A stretch of DNA of 64,000 nt from positions 1,671,649,566 through 1,671,713,565 of the forward strand of contig CM062816.1 of assembly GCA_031772625.1 (NCBI GenBank), given 5' to 3'. The notes below the pieces were generated by a model. That model saw only the letters and a list, made by a program, of their open reading frames with translations, was not told where the DNA came from and did no database searches. The position numbers were made by a program, and so were the translations under genes. Source of the DNA: Pinus tabuliformis. Lineage: Eukaryota > Streptophyta > Pinopsida > Pinales > Pinaceae. Shown here piece after piece: positions 21,601 through 33,599 of the stretch (its first letter is position 1; each line of letters begins with the position of its first letter).

Positions 21601-23018
21601 CCATAGGGTGTAAATGGGTTTACATAATTAAGTATAATCAGAAGGGTGAACTTGACAAGTATAAAGCACGACTTGTCGCAAAAGGTTTTGCGCAGCAGGA
21701 AGGCATTGATTATGAAGAAACCTTTGCTCCAACAGCTAAATGGAACACCATCCGATTAACACTTGCATTGGCCGCTCAAAAAGGATGGAAAGTTCATCAA
21801 ATGGATGTGAAAAGTGCTTTTCTCAACGGGGATTTACAGGAGGAAGTGTATATGACCCAACCACCAGGTTTTGAAGTTGAAGGACAAGAACATAAAGTCT
21901 GCAAATTGATCAAGGCTTTATATGGATTAAAACAAGCTCCCCGAGCCTGGTATGCAAAGATGGATGATTACCTTAAGAAAGTTGGTTTTCATCGAAGTGA
22001 ATCTGATGATACTTTGTATGTGCGCCAACAGGGAAAATATCTGGTAATTCTTGTTATGTATGTCGATGATTTGATCATCACTGGCAATCATGATGATCAT
22101 ATTGCACAGGTCAAAAAGGAGTTACATGCAGGTTTTAAGATGACAGATTTGGGATTACTTCACTACTATCTTGGAGTTGAAGTCTTCCAACGTCCACATC
22201 ATATTTTCATTTCTCAGAGTAAGTATGCCGCAGAGATTCTTCAGCGATTTGGCATGCAAGATTGCAAGCCCGTTCTCACCCCCATGGAGCAAAATTTGAA
22301 ACTTTCAAAATTTGAAGGGGGGGAAAAGGTGGACAGTACAACTTACAGACAGTTGATTGGCAGCTTGATTTATTTGACAAATACTCGTCCTGATCTATCT
22401 TATGTAGTCAGTATTCTTTCACGTTTTATGCAGGAACCACGAGACAGTCACTGGAATGCAGCCAAAAGAATTCTTCGATATATCCAAGGAACAAAAGATT
22501 TTGGTCTTCTTTACACAAAGACTAAAAATTTTGTACTTGGTGGATATTCTGATGCCGACTTTGCTGGGAGTATTGATGATCGAGCATCAACATCAGGTTA
22601 TTTAATGAATATGGGGTCAGCAGCAGTATCTTGGAGTTGTAAAAAACAAGCTACAGTGGCCACTTCTTCAGCAGAAGCAGAGTACATTTCAGCATGTGAA
22701 ATTGTTTGGTTGCGCCGAATTTTGCAGGACTTGGGCATTTCTTAGGGAGAAGCTACATCATTGTTCATTGACAGCCAGTCAGCCATCAAACTTGCCAAGA
22801 ACCCAGTTTTTCATTCAAAGACAAAGCATGTGGACACCAAGTATCATCATATCAGGTCTCTCATTGCCAAAGATGTCCTCAAACCAGTTTATTGTCCTTC
22901 CGAAGATCAGATCTCCGACATTTTCACCAAACCGCTTGGCAGAATAAAATTTACTAAGTTTAGGGATGAACTTGGTATTTGTTGTAATGTATCTTTGGAT
23001 CATAGGGGGGAATGTTAG
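18627..23018 (+). pseudogene. Copia-1 gag-pol polyprotein, one frame with three nonsense codons
   Basis: A single frame runs to TGA at 23016-23018, broken only by TAG at 20235, TGA at 21285 and TAG at 22743. In order: gag (UBN2-type, SDFDKLEGTKSYKTWHR onward); an RG-rich linker; a zinc knuckle CRRCNKVGHFAEDC; the protease site WILDSGATQH near 19775; the GAG-pre-integrase segment LWHVRYGHL and CEAC; the integrase core (HSDVCGPL, RMDNGGEF, NGVVERMNRT); a serine-rich linker; reverse transcriptase (KARLVAKGFAQQEG, QMDVKSAFLNGD, LYGLKQAPRAW, YVDDLI); and RNase H (GYSDADFAGS, SSAEAEY, KTKHVDTKYHHIR). The order integrase before reverse transcriptase is diagnostic of Ty1/copia. No ATG opens the frame: the open stretch begins after TGA at 18624, so the start codon is lost. 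No frameshifts, so decay is recent compared with the other elements here. Confidence 0.95.
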
Positions 23019-23404
23019 ATGATCCAAAAATACAAATTTTATCATAGGTTATAAAATTAGAATAAAATAATTATTAATTTAAGATATTAAATTAATAATT
23101 ATTATTCTAGAATGTTTAATTATTTAATGGAGACTTTTAGAATTAGCATATTGTTGTAACTATATATGACTCTCCAAATGTGTCGTGTCTTAGGCTCTAT
23201 TATAGGAGATTAGTTAGCTAGTTGGTTTGAATAGAATTTATTGTAAATGGACACTTGTTATTTAATAAGTGATCCATAATTAGAGGTAGTTAGGACATGG
23301 AGCTTATAAATAGCTCATTCGGGTGTAAACTCTTGCAAAATCAATTATGTAATTGTTTTTTTCTGATTAATAAAATTACGTGTCTCAGGACACTTCTGCC
23401 ATTA
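23013..23404 (+). repeat. 3' LTR of Copia-1
   Basis: Begins TGTTAGATGATCC immediately after the polypurine tract and ends near CTTCTGCCA. Contains TATAAATAGCTC (TATA-like, about 23306) and AATAAAATTACG (polyadenylation-like, about 23370). Confidence 0.88.
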
Positions 23405-23743
23405 ATGGACCACATTAATATCTACATGATTATGATTATGTGGTATATGGAAGTAAAATTAATAAATATTAGGAAATTTAAATAATAAACAATCACATTA
23501 GTATTTTTTATTATTTATATTTCAAAACTTAATGATATTTAATATCAATATTATAATAATAAGTCAGAATTGTTGGCTCTAAACCTAAACTAATATTTTT
23601 AATATAATTAATCCAGAAATATCAAATTAAAATGATATTATTAAATTTCTAAACAACACATTCATATATATTTATTTTTTTCATATTCAAAATTACTCTA
23701 AAATCATTTTACTTATTTATTAATAAAACAATATATTGTTAAT
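23402..23743. repeat. Third copy of the 7.66 kb unit, segment b
   Basis: Continues the unit after the copia insertion, aligning with about 7073-7411 of unit 1, and ends at TTAAT (23739-23743), the target site of the next LTR element. Confidence 0.88.
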
Positions 23744-25333
23744 TGACACAGGGTTACCCTGCACATACCCACAGTATGCATAAAGAGGCATAAATACCTT
23801 GTCCCAGGAATTTAACTCTCTCCAGATTCAAATCTTTAAACATGAATGTTTAAGGCCCTCTTTATCTATAGTTCCTTTGGGTTGGAACTCAATCACCCCG
23901 CTTTAAACCCTCTATCGATACATTTCCTCAATACAACCCTTTCTCCTTTCTATCGGGATTCATTAACTCTTCATAACTTATATATAACATTATAAACATT
24001 TTGAATATACATATGCAACCATCCCTTTTCCAACCTTGGCTAACATATGTATTTAACCCACAAATCCTTCATTCAGCGCTAATTATTTATAAAACCCTTT
24101 AAATAAGGAAAACACTCCCAAACATACCTTTTCCGCCCTTCCGTACGGCTTTTGCACGGATTTCGAGGTTAAACTTCATCACAATCAGCTATCGCATCTT
24201 TCCTTGTTTATGTATACATATATATCCTCCACTTTTCGATATGTGATTTCCCTTTAGAATCGGGAAATACACTATCGGCACTTAATACATATCCTTTTCG
24301 TTTACAAATGAAAACTCCGCCTGAACACAAGCAATTAGTTCTCTATGTCTGGAACCTCCTTTGAGCAATTCTCTTTGCTCCTTCTGGGCTTCAACTCATC
24401 TGTAATTTCCAAGAACACCACTGTCCTCTTTATCCAATCTCTTTTGGAATTCCTCAAGGTTCTGCCACATTTCTGCTTCCACTTAGAAACTCTTATCAGC
24501 TTCCTTTATCTCTTAGCAATTCTAACCACATCCTTTGTGGAATTTCCTTTTGGGAATTGCAACAATACTCTTGCTCCAATGCAAAGACTACAACCTTCTA
24601 ATCTTCAATCTAATTAGTATAAAACCATATCATCTTACCTTCAGGACCTTTGTCTAATCTTGTTCTCCCACTCACTTGCACTTTTGAATGGACTACCCTT
24701 TCCACTAGCTTTCAGTTGTTTCTTCAAACTCTGCTTCTTCAAAAACTTACAAACATCTCTCTTACAATTTAACTACTATAATCCTGCTATAAAGTTCCAC
24801 TCATTCAACATATCTTTATGCTTCCACTGCACAAATTCTCAATATTTAATCACTGTCAATCAGATTTAGAATCTGATTCTTTCTTCCAATCCTCTGATTT
24901 TATCTTGGTGAAGCTCAACTATCAGCAACAATTCCTTCTTGCTAAGTTTTCTTTCCACCCATAAATCCTTAACAATTCCTTCCATTATTGCTTCTTAATC
25001 TCCTTTTGCTGAGATACTCCATGGTTTCTCCATCCACTCTTCACATTCGAGTGAACCTCCATTCTTCAAAACATCGCAATGGATTCTTCCTGTCTATGCA
25101 ATCTCTTTTTAAATCTTATTCACCTACCTCTAAGAACTAAACTATTCTTCTCCATTCTCCTAGCTGTACTATGGTTGCCTTGTTGTCAGAGTAGAACCTT
25201 ACCTCCCTTACCTACGTATAGATCTTTCCAAATATCTCTGTTCTGAACTCTTTCAAAGAAACTCTCATACAGAATCACTTTGTTCTGCCTTATACCAAAT
25301 GGTTCATTTATAATTAAGCTCTGATACCAAAAT
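23744..25333 (-). repeat. Tandem unit 1 of the LTR array
   Basis: Starts TGACACAGGGTTACCCTGC on the plus strand and is homologous over its whole length to 25334-26941. The first 590 bp are LTR 3' end; the rest is internal sequence rich in CTTC/TTCTCC. No motif in the short ORFs on either strand. Confidence 0.85.
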
Positions 25334-26941
25334 TGACGCAGGGTTACCCCTGCACATACCCACAGTATGCATAAAGAGGCATAAATACCTTGTCCCAGGA
25401 ATTTAACTCTCTCGAGAGTCAAATCTTTAAACATGAATGGTTAAGGCCCTCTTTATCTATAGTTCCTTTGGGTTGGAACTCAATCACCCCGCTTTAAACC
25501 CTCTATCAGGACATTTCCACAATACAACCCTTTCTCCTTTCTATCGGGATTCATTAATTCTTCATAACCTATATATAATGATATAAACCCTTTGAATATA
25601 CATATGAAACCTTCCCTTTTCCAACCTTGGCTAACATATGCATTTAACGCACAAATCCTTCATTCGACACTAACTCTTTATAAAACCCTTTAAATAAGGA
25701 AAACACTCTCAAACATACCTTTTTCGCCCTTCCGTATGACTTTTGCATGGATTTCAAGGTTAAACCTCATCGCAATCAGCCATCACATCTTTCCTTGGTC
25801 ATGTATACATATATATCCTCCGCTTTTCGATATGTGATTTCCCTTTAGAATCGGGAAATACACTATCGGCGCTTAATACATATCCTTTTCATTTACAAAG
25901 GAAAACTCTGCCTAAACGCAAGAAATTGGTTCTCTATCTCTGGAACCTCCTTTGAACAATTCTCTTTGCTCCTTCTGGGCTTCAAATCATCAGTACTTTC
26001 CAAGAACACCACTGTCCTCTTTATCCAATCTCTGTTGGAATTCCTCAAGGTTGTGCCACATTTCTGCTTCCACATAGAAACTCTTATCAGCTTCCTTTAT
26101 CTCTTAGTAATTCTAACCACATCCTTTGTGGAATTGCCTTTTGGGAATTGCAACAATACTCTTGCTCCAATGCAAAGACTATAACCTTTTAATGTTCAAT
26201 CTAATTAGAATAAAACCATATCATCTTACCTTCAAGACCTCTGTCTTATCTTGTCCTCGCATTCACTTAAACTTTTGAATGGAATGTCCTTTCCACTAGA
26301 TTTTAGTTGTTTCTTCAAACTCTGCTTCTTCAAAAACTTACAAACATCTCTCTTACAGTTTAACTACTGTAATCCTACTATAAAATTCCACTCATTTAAT
26401 ATCTACTAATCAATTAAACAAATTTCATACCTTCACCTACCTTCTGGATCTCATCATTTCTGTAATCTGTTTAAGCATATCTTTATGCTTCCACTGCACA
26501 AGTTCTCAATATTCAATCACTGTCAATCAGATTTAGAATCTGATTCTTTCATCCAATCCTCTAGTTTTATCTTGGTGAAGGTCAACTATTAGCAACAATT
26601 CCTTCTTTCTGAGTTTTCTTTCCACTCATAAATCCTTAACAATTCCTTCCATTACTACTTCTTAATCTACTTTTGCTGAGATACTGCATGGTTTCTCCAT
26701 CCACTCTTCACATCCGAGTGAACATCCATTCTTCAAAACATCGCTGTGGATTCTTCCTCTCTCTACAATCACTTCTTAATTCTTGTTCACCTACCTCTAA
26801 GAACTTAACTATTCTTCTCCATTCTCCCAGTTGTACTTTAGTTTCCTTGCTGTCAGATTAGAATCTGACCTCCCTTACCTAATTGCTTTGTTATATCTTA
26901 TACCAAATCGTTCATTTATAGTTCAGCTCTGATACCAAAAT
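25334..26941 (-). repeat. Tandem unit 2 of the LTR array
   Basis: Homologous to 23744-25333 with scattered substitutions and an extra piece at about 26400-26475. Primer-binding site at its right edge. The divergence shows that the tandem duplication is old, not an assembly repeat. Confidence 0.85.
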
Positions 26942-28777
26942 TGATGTAGGGTTACGCCTGCACATACCCACAATATGCATAAAGAGGCATAAATACCTTT
27001 TCCCAAGAATTTAACTCTCCCAAGAGTCAAACTTTTAAACTTGAATGGTTAAGGCCCCTTATCTACAGTTCCTTTGAGTCGGAACTCAATCACCCCACTT
27101 TAAACCCTCTATCGGGACTTTTCCTCAATACAACCCTTTCTCCTTTCTATCGGGATTCATTAACTCTTCATAACCTATATATAACATTATAAACCCTTTG
27201 AATATACATATGCAACCTTCCCTTTTCCAACCTTGGCTAACATATGTATTTAACCCACAAATCCTTCATTCGGTGCTAATTCTTTATAAAACCCTTTAAA
27301 TAAGGAAAACACTCCCAAACATACCTTTCTGCCCTTTCGTATGGCTTTTGTACGGATTTCGAGGTTAAACCTCATCGCAATCGGCCATCGCATCTTTCCT
27401 TGGTCATGTATACACATATATCCACCACTTTTCGATATGTGATTTCCCTTTAGAATTGGGAAATACACTATCGACGCTTAATACATATCTTTTTTGTTTA
27501 CAAAAGGAAAATTTTACCTAAACGCATATGCGGACTTCAAATTCATAAAACCCACGACTATATTTGTCGTCAGGTCTGCTTCCTATAGTCGCTCCATAGT
27601 GCCACACTATGTTAAGGCCTAATCTCCAATTAGATGATATCTCCGATCAACAATTATCGCTATCGGTGATCGCTATCGCACCATCGCAATTGACCCTTTC
27701 CACTTAAGCTCCGATCCGACATACATTACAGACCCGATAGGCTTATAGGTTACATCTGATAAGGTTTCGGGTCCGGCTATAGATCGCATGTCGCAATCAC
27801 TTCCTCCCTTTGGGATATGCGATGCGATCCCGATTAATCCACTCTGCCGATTTAATCCTAGTTGTCGATCATCCCGATCCGACGGCTACTGTGCATGGAT
27901 ATTTCACTTCTCTGCTAATCCAATTAAAATGTATTTGTGCTATTTATTCAGCGTCTGTGGATTCCGGCTTTCTTCAAAGTTCTGGTCTCTCAGTGTTTTT
28001 AACTGTGCACTTCCTCCTGAGCTTGAATTTGATCTTTCTAATGGTTTCACCCATCCATTGTGGTTCTCCTCTTCATGTCTTTCTCTGTGTACTCCACCTC
28101 GACTCTGCCTCCTTGCGTTTACTGCACTTGCCTGCATAAATATATATGTACACTTTTCAAATACATTTGATTCATCCTTCAACACTCAATCACGCACTTA
28201 TACAGGATTTTAATTAATCTCTGTATCTATATAATTACAACAATGAATTACAGACTGAGATCTCTATCTCTCTGGCCTGATCTTCAATATCAATGGCCTC
28301 TATTTCCTAATCTAACTGTAGGCTTACAAAGCACTTTAATTGCTTATCTGTCTACCTATAAAATCTCTCTTAACCCCTGTTCATGCCTTTTAGGCTTACA
28401 TTTATACCAAGGAATTCTAAAACCAATTTCTGATTTTAGATCCATAGATTCCTCAACCACATTCCTAAAATCTCTTCCTCATCCCAAAGGATTCTCTCAA
28501 ATCCACGAAATCATGAACTAATTCCTAATTTGAGGTTTACAATCAATTTTCAATCATCTCTTCACTCAATTATCCTAAATCTCTCATGTTCTCCTACATT
28601 CGAGAACATTTACAATAACGCCTCACAATATTCAATTAATTCCTATTCTCATTAAAATCACTCAAAACATTAAATAATTACATTAACTTAGCTTAGGAAA
28701 CCAACTTCCTTGAAACACAAGAACCTGTATGTTTACTAGAATACATTGATAATGTTGAGTTGGATGCTCCTGCATCA
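26942..28777 (-). repeat. Full-length LTR (5' LTR of the minus-strand element)
   Basis: About 1836 bp, TG...CA ended. The last 590 bp (minus-strand 3' end, 26942-27525) are shared with the two tandem units; 27526-28777 is found only here. ORFs of 81-141 aa at 27788-28213 overlap on both strands and have no recognisable domain. Confidence 0.75.
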
Positions 28778-31699
28778 TTAATATCATAAGATAATCCTGG
28801 AAATGGACTGGGTTAATATTACAACTTAATCATTGTAATAGATTACATTAATATCTACATGATTATGATTACGTGGTATATGGAGGTTAAATTAAAAAAT
28901 ATTAGGAAATTTAAATAATAAAAAATGGGTTCCTTTGATGGGTTTCTTAGGAAATACTTTCCTAGTTATCCAAAATTTCAACATCTTTTAGATAATTATC
29001 TATTATTTTTTATTTGAGTAGATATTTTAGGAAAAAAGTAAATGCACCATCGAATTTGATATCTAATGATTTTTTATTATATATGTAAATAATGTTATTG
29101 TAGAGTTTACTGAATTTCAATTGGATATTGAAGAATATTTAAAAATAAAATGTTCTCTATTAGATTGTAGAGTTTAAAAGTTATTTGTCTAACTTTAAGT
29201 ACAAAAAGGAATGCATAAATTCCTTAAATCCATTATAATACTCATACCTTAGTGCAATTAAATATGGATAATAGATGTGAAAATTAGAAAATTAGATATT
29301 ATTGTGACAATGAAGTAATATTTATCCCAAATAACTTGATGAATCTTCAACCATCATTGATCTAACATTTGCTTTGTTGAAGAAAAAAAAGTGAGTACAT
29401 GCACATTCTAGATTCACATACATTTTAGTGTGATTTGGGGAAGGATTTTAGTAAAATAAGTGGATACAACTATGAACTCCACACCTAACAAGGCCTTCTT
29501 CAAGGAGGAAATGTCTATATCTCTCTCTAGATTTTCTCTGGTAATATCAAAATCAAATGTTTAAATTCAACCTTGAATTCCTATTCCATATAGATCTAAA
29601 TACTTTGAGTAATTTTAAAAAGGCTATCTATCTCAACAAATCAAATCAAAAAGAGAATTTAAATACATTTACAATTGGCTAATACATATAAATACTTTGA
29701 GAAATTTTGAAACGGATATCTATCTCAAAAAATCAAAAAATTGAATTGAAATATATTGATAGCCTGCTAATAGAAATGGATATGCCTTTGATGATGATGT
29801 CAATACAATTTTCTAATAGAATCACAAAGGAGTAAGACATCCATCCAATTAAATAGAATAGTGTTTAAGAGCTATATCTAGAATTAGAAAATTCTTAAGG
29901 TTATTTAGATCTACAAGGATTTGGGATTAATTTTTTCAATAAAATATTTACAAGGCTTTTAAACAAGTATAAAAAAGTGTGATATGCTTTACAATGAACA
30001 ATGAATAGAACAACATATAGCTGGTAGTAGAAATCGCAATTCAATATTTCATATATTGAGTTTTTGTAAATTTTAGAAGCCAGATTCCACTTGTTTGGGT
30101 GCAAAAGTTAATTTATAGTGCCATTTTATGTTTCAATAATTTATAGTGTTTTTTGGTTTATGAGTATTTATTGTCAACAATTATGAGTAATTTAGATTCA
30201 TGAATATTTATGACTAATTATAAGTAACTATGGGTTATTTAGGTTTATGAGTAATTGACTAATTCTATGTTTCAATTTTTAGGTTTATTGGTAATTTCTA
30301 GTAATTTGGGTATATGAGTAAATAGGTTCTGATTTAATAAATAGTTATGATTTAAATATTTATTAATTATTTGTGATTTAAACAATTCCTCATTTAATAA
30401 ATATTGTTCTAGTCATTATTGCAAAACTTATCTGATTTCATTAGTATAAAGTTAAGATCATTGTCAAATTAAATCATGAATAATGAATGCTACATAAGTA
30501 ATTTTATATTTCAATAAATCATGAATTATAAGTAACTTAGATTTATGACAAATTATCATTAACTATGAGTTATTTAGCTTATGAGTAATTGACTAATTTC
30601 AAGTTTTAGTTTTCAGGTTTATGAGTAATTTATACTAATTTATGTATGTGAATAAACAATTTCTGATTTAATAAATAATTATGATGTAAATATTTATTAA
30701 TTATTTATACTTTAAACAATTTCTCATTTAATAAATATTTTTTAACCATTATTACAAAGCTTAATTAATTTCATTAAAATTAGTATAAATCTTAGCATCA
30801 TATTTTTTTATTAGTTGATTGTAATTATCTGGTTAACAAAAATTATTAAAACTTTGGTAAAGATGATTTTTTTGCATGAATTTTTAATCATCATAGATTT
30901 ATCTTAAATGCAGATCTAACATGAGCCTAGAAAGATTCAATTTCTTGAGAAGAATCCAATTTCTTCAAGTATTTTTTTTATAAGTCTACCTTATTTAAAT
31001 GTTTTGTATAGTTATTAATTTTTTTAGAGCTGAATAAAATTTCAACTTTGGTGACCTACACTTTAAATCATACTGAGTTGTAAAATAAGCTTTTCAAGTC
31101 AATTAAATATATATGAAAAATAATTTTAATATATGAATCTAGATTCTTACACATGCTTATTGTTAAATAAAAAAACAATAAGTAAATGAAAAAATATATC
31201 TAAATCTACCCAATCTGATGATTCTGACCACTTAATCCTTTTGTGCGATATATTTTTTTGTGCTGATCGTTCGTTTATATTATTTCTGATCTTGGCTCTC
31301 TATTAGACGTACCACAATTTGGATTTGGGTTACACAGTAATGACTGCACCCACCCACATTATAAGAGGATAAGTATTGAATAGCAGTAAGCTACTATACT
31401 TCATGAAGGATACTTCACGACGATGCAGCACTGATTTATTATCTTTGTTCTATAAAAGTTGTAAATTAGGTTAGCTAGGTCTATTAAAATTATCTTTTAG
31501 TTTATTTGAGTAAAATATTATTACAGATTTTAAAATATTTCAGAAATTTAATTAACGTAAACCTACTTAAATTGAATAAAGATGATAAAGTGAATAAATA
31601 AAGGAAGGAAACTTGACACATTAAAGAGTAGATTCGACCCAAAAGGAGTTTAGATTCGGGTTTTGTTCGTCAAATCATTGAGTATTTGCGATTGTTATT
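28778..31699. repeat. Third copy of the 7.66 kb unit, segment c
   Basis: 28783-29040 follows 7412-7662 and 29041 onward follows position 1 onward of unit 1, with perhaps one base in ten to twenty changed. Two large losses are visible: about 60 bp at 29827 and about 900 bp (the AT-rich repeat) at about 31630. AT-rich and non-coding. The block at about 31315-31375 (GACTGCACCCACCCACATTA) is well preserved and may include upstream control sequence of ELF1. Confidence 0.88.
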
Positions 31700-32419
31700 A
31701 TGGGAAAAAGAAAGAAGTCCGCTGCTTCAAATAAGCCGCGCAAAAGGCAACCAAAATTAGAAACTGTTTTCAACTGTCCATTTTGTAGCCATCCAGAGGG
31801 AGTGGAATGTGCCATGTTAGCTATCCTTCGTGTTTTTCAGTTCTTCACAATTTTATGATTTATATATATTAACGCGCATACATATATAATTGGCTCATGC
31901 AATAGGGATCGAAAGCAAATGATCGGAGAACTCAAGTGTAGGATGTGCGCAGCCGCCTACTCCATGACAATCAACAGTGAGTTTCCATGTTATTAACTTC
32001 TTAGTGTGTATCAAGTCACTTCTTTCATTCGAGATTCGTTTTACATGAATATGGGCTAACCAATAATGCTTTTTTCCTTTCTATCAAATGTATTATAATG
32101 AATATGGGCTAACCAATAATGCCCATTGACGTGTAAGTCTCCAGCGATCCCATGAAAACAAACTGTAAACTGTATCGAATGAAACATTATATTTTACATT
32201 TTCGTATGCTATAATTATTTAGGTTTAATCGATTGCATTTCATCTTGTTTACATTATAAAGATTGTATTTCATTTAATTTGCAGATATATTGACATATTT
32301 ATGTTTTAACGATTGCATTTCATCTTATTTACATTATAACGATTGTATTTCATCTCATTTGCAGATTTACTGACTGGTTGGATGAATGTCAAAAGGCAAA
32401 ACCATCAAATTCGGAGTGA
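31700..32419 (+). pseudogene. ELF1-family gene, copy 3, exon 3 destroyed
   Basis: Exon 1 (31700-31815) and exon 2 (31906-31976) are intact apart from substitutions, and their GT donors remain. Exon 4 (32365-32419) is intact with its stop. At exon 3 only the end (GCCCATTGACGT then GTAAGT, 32121 onward) survives. The acceptor AG and first ten bases (ATTTGAGCGA in copies 1 and 2) are replaced by a second copy of AATATGGGCTAACCAATAAT. Skipping exon 3 removes 22 nt and shifts the frame, so no normal product is expected. Intron 3 also carries a local duplication with a decoy acceptor (TTTGCAG at about 32278-32285). The coding exons are otherwise well kept, so loss is recent relative to unit divergence. 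Expression of a truncated protein cannot be excluded. Confidence 0.85.
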
Positions 32420-32760
32420 TAGAAACGACATCGAGATATGTGTTAGTGTTAATATTGGTATATTATTTACTTATTTGAATCCATCTAATTGGAATTGGAA
32501 TTGGAATTGATAATTATGGTTTCTTATGTAATTAGAATCATCAAACAGATGGACTCCCTCACATAGAAGAAAACATTTGCATGCCATTTAAACCTCCGTG
32601 ATTGAGTTCCTTAACACAAAACAACTAGGTTACGGAACAAGGACATATGATTAAAATTTTATCTTGAATGTTCATCGTCAACCATGACCATAGCATATTC
32701 TTTCAACATTGTCAACGATGGCCATAGCATATTCTTCCAAAACTCATTTGAATGGTTGAT
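32420..32760. repeat. Third copy of the 7.66 kb unit, segment d (end)
   Basis: Follows 4150-4510 of unit 1, with one copy of the 63-bp sequence instead of two. The match fades near 32740-32760. Confidence 0.8.
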
Positions 32761-32859
32761 TAACAAAGTTAACTAAAGAGATGACTTAGATAACAATTTT
32801 CAAATTCATGGTGAAACATTCTCAACAATTTCAAACATAGTAAAACATGGTTATTATGG

Positions 32860-33200
32860 TCCACCATATTTAACCACATTGAACAATGGTCAACACCTGG
32901 ATCCAATGGTAAATTACGCCTAATCCTTGTGAACACTTTTTAACCATGGTTAATGACCATGAACCATGGTCGACCTTCTTAAACCATTGTTATCCATAGT
33001 GAAACATAGCCAAACATACACTTTTTAACCATGGTTAATAACCATGAACCATGGTCGACCTTCTTAAACCATTGTTATCCATAGTGAAACATAGCCAAAC
33101 ATGGAAAACCATCGTAGACATAGTCAACCATGGTAAACCATAGTCAACCGTGGTAAACCACCATCCACTGTAGTCAACCATGGTCACCCTCCATCAACCA
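32860..33200. repeat. CATGG-rich tandem repeats, including an 85-bp duplication
   Basis: Many AACCATGGT / CCATGGTC motifs. An 85-bp unit starting CACTTTTTAACCATGGTTAA is present at 32934 and 33019. The motif is self-complementary and recurs inside the satellite-like array at 43440-45560, so the two may share ancestry. Confidence 0.8.
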
Positions 33201-33599
33201 TAAATTTGACCATATTTTGCCATATTAAATCAAGGTTTACTAATCCTACCCATGCACGTTGTCTTTCAACTATAACAACCACATTAAAAGTGGTTTATAT
33301 ACACCAATCTATGCCATTAATTTTTGGAAGGAGAAAAATTGCACCAATCGGTGTATATCGATCTCTTTTAATGTAGTTTGATATATATGTTTGGTGAAAA
33401 CTATTTGTTTCAGATTTATGAATAATTTAACTAAATATAACATCCACTCATGGCTTACTTAATTGTAATATATTTATATATATATTATGTGGAAAAAGTA
33501 TTTATTTTGGTATGGTGAATGACTTAAATTTTATATGGGATCCACTCATGGATTATTTTAATACACACCCATACATATTTATGTTGTGACCAAATGAGT

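Larger units (their letters stand above)
17017..23404 (+). mobile_element. Ty1/copia retrotransposon Copia-1, near complete
   Basis: Plus-strand element. The 5' LTR starts TGTTAGATGATCC at 17017 and the 3' LTR starts identically at 23013, after a polypurine tract (CATAGGGGGGAA). The primer-binding site TGGTATCAGAGC at 17344-17355 matches the 3' end of initiator tRNA-Met. The flanks share AATGGA (17011-17016 and 23404-23409); two or three extra bases (TTA) lie between the terminal CA at 23401 and the repeated target site. The 3' LTR (about 390 bp, with AATAAA near 23370) is longer than the 5' LTR, which matches it only to about 17336. Unit 1 shows the empty site at 7073-7077. Confidence 0.92.
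23744..28777 (-). mobile_element. LTR element array with TTAAT target-site duplication
   Basis: Bounded by TTAAT at 23739-23743 and 28778-28782. On the minus strand it begins TGATGCAGGAGCATCC and ends CCCTGTGTCA, as LTRs do (TG...CA). Three LTR 3' ends occur in a row on the minus strand, at 26942, 25334 and 23744. The first two are followed within 4 bases by TTGGTATCAGAGC, a tRNA-Met primer-binding site (26926-26937 and 25318-25329). The structure is a full LTR (26942-28777), then two tandem units of primer site, about 1 kb of internal sequence and a truncated LTR end (1590 and 1608 bp). No gag or pol domain is recognisable, so the element was non-autonomous or lost its genes before tandem amplification by LTR recombination. 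Unit 1 shows the empty site at 7407-7411. Confidence 0.85.

Noticed and set aside
27788-28213. 141-aa and overlapping 109-aa and 81-aa ORFs
   Set aside because: They lie inside a TG...CA-ended LTR, overlap each other on both strands and show no domain.
32860-33200. CRISPR-like array because of spaced repeats
   Set aside because: Repeats are degenerate, the spacing is irregular, this is plant DNA and no cas-like genes are present.
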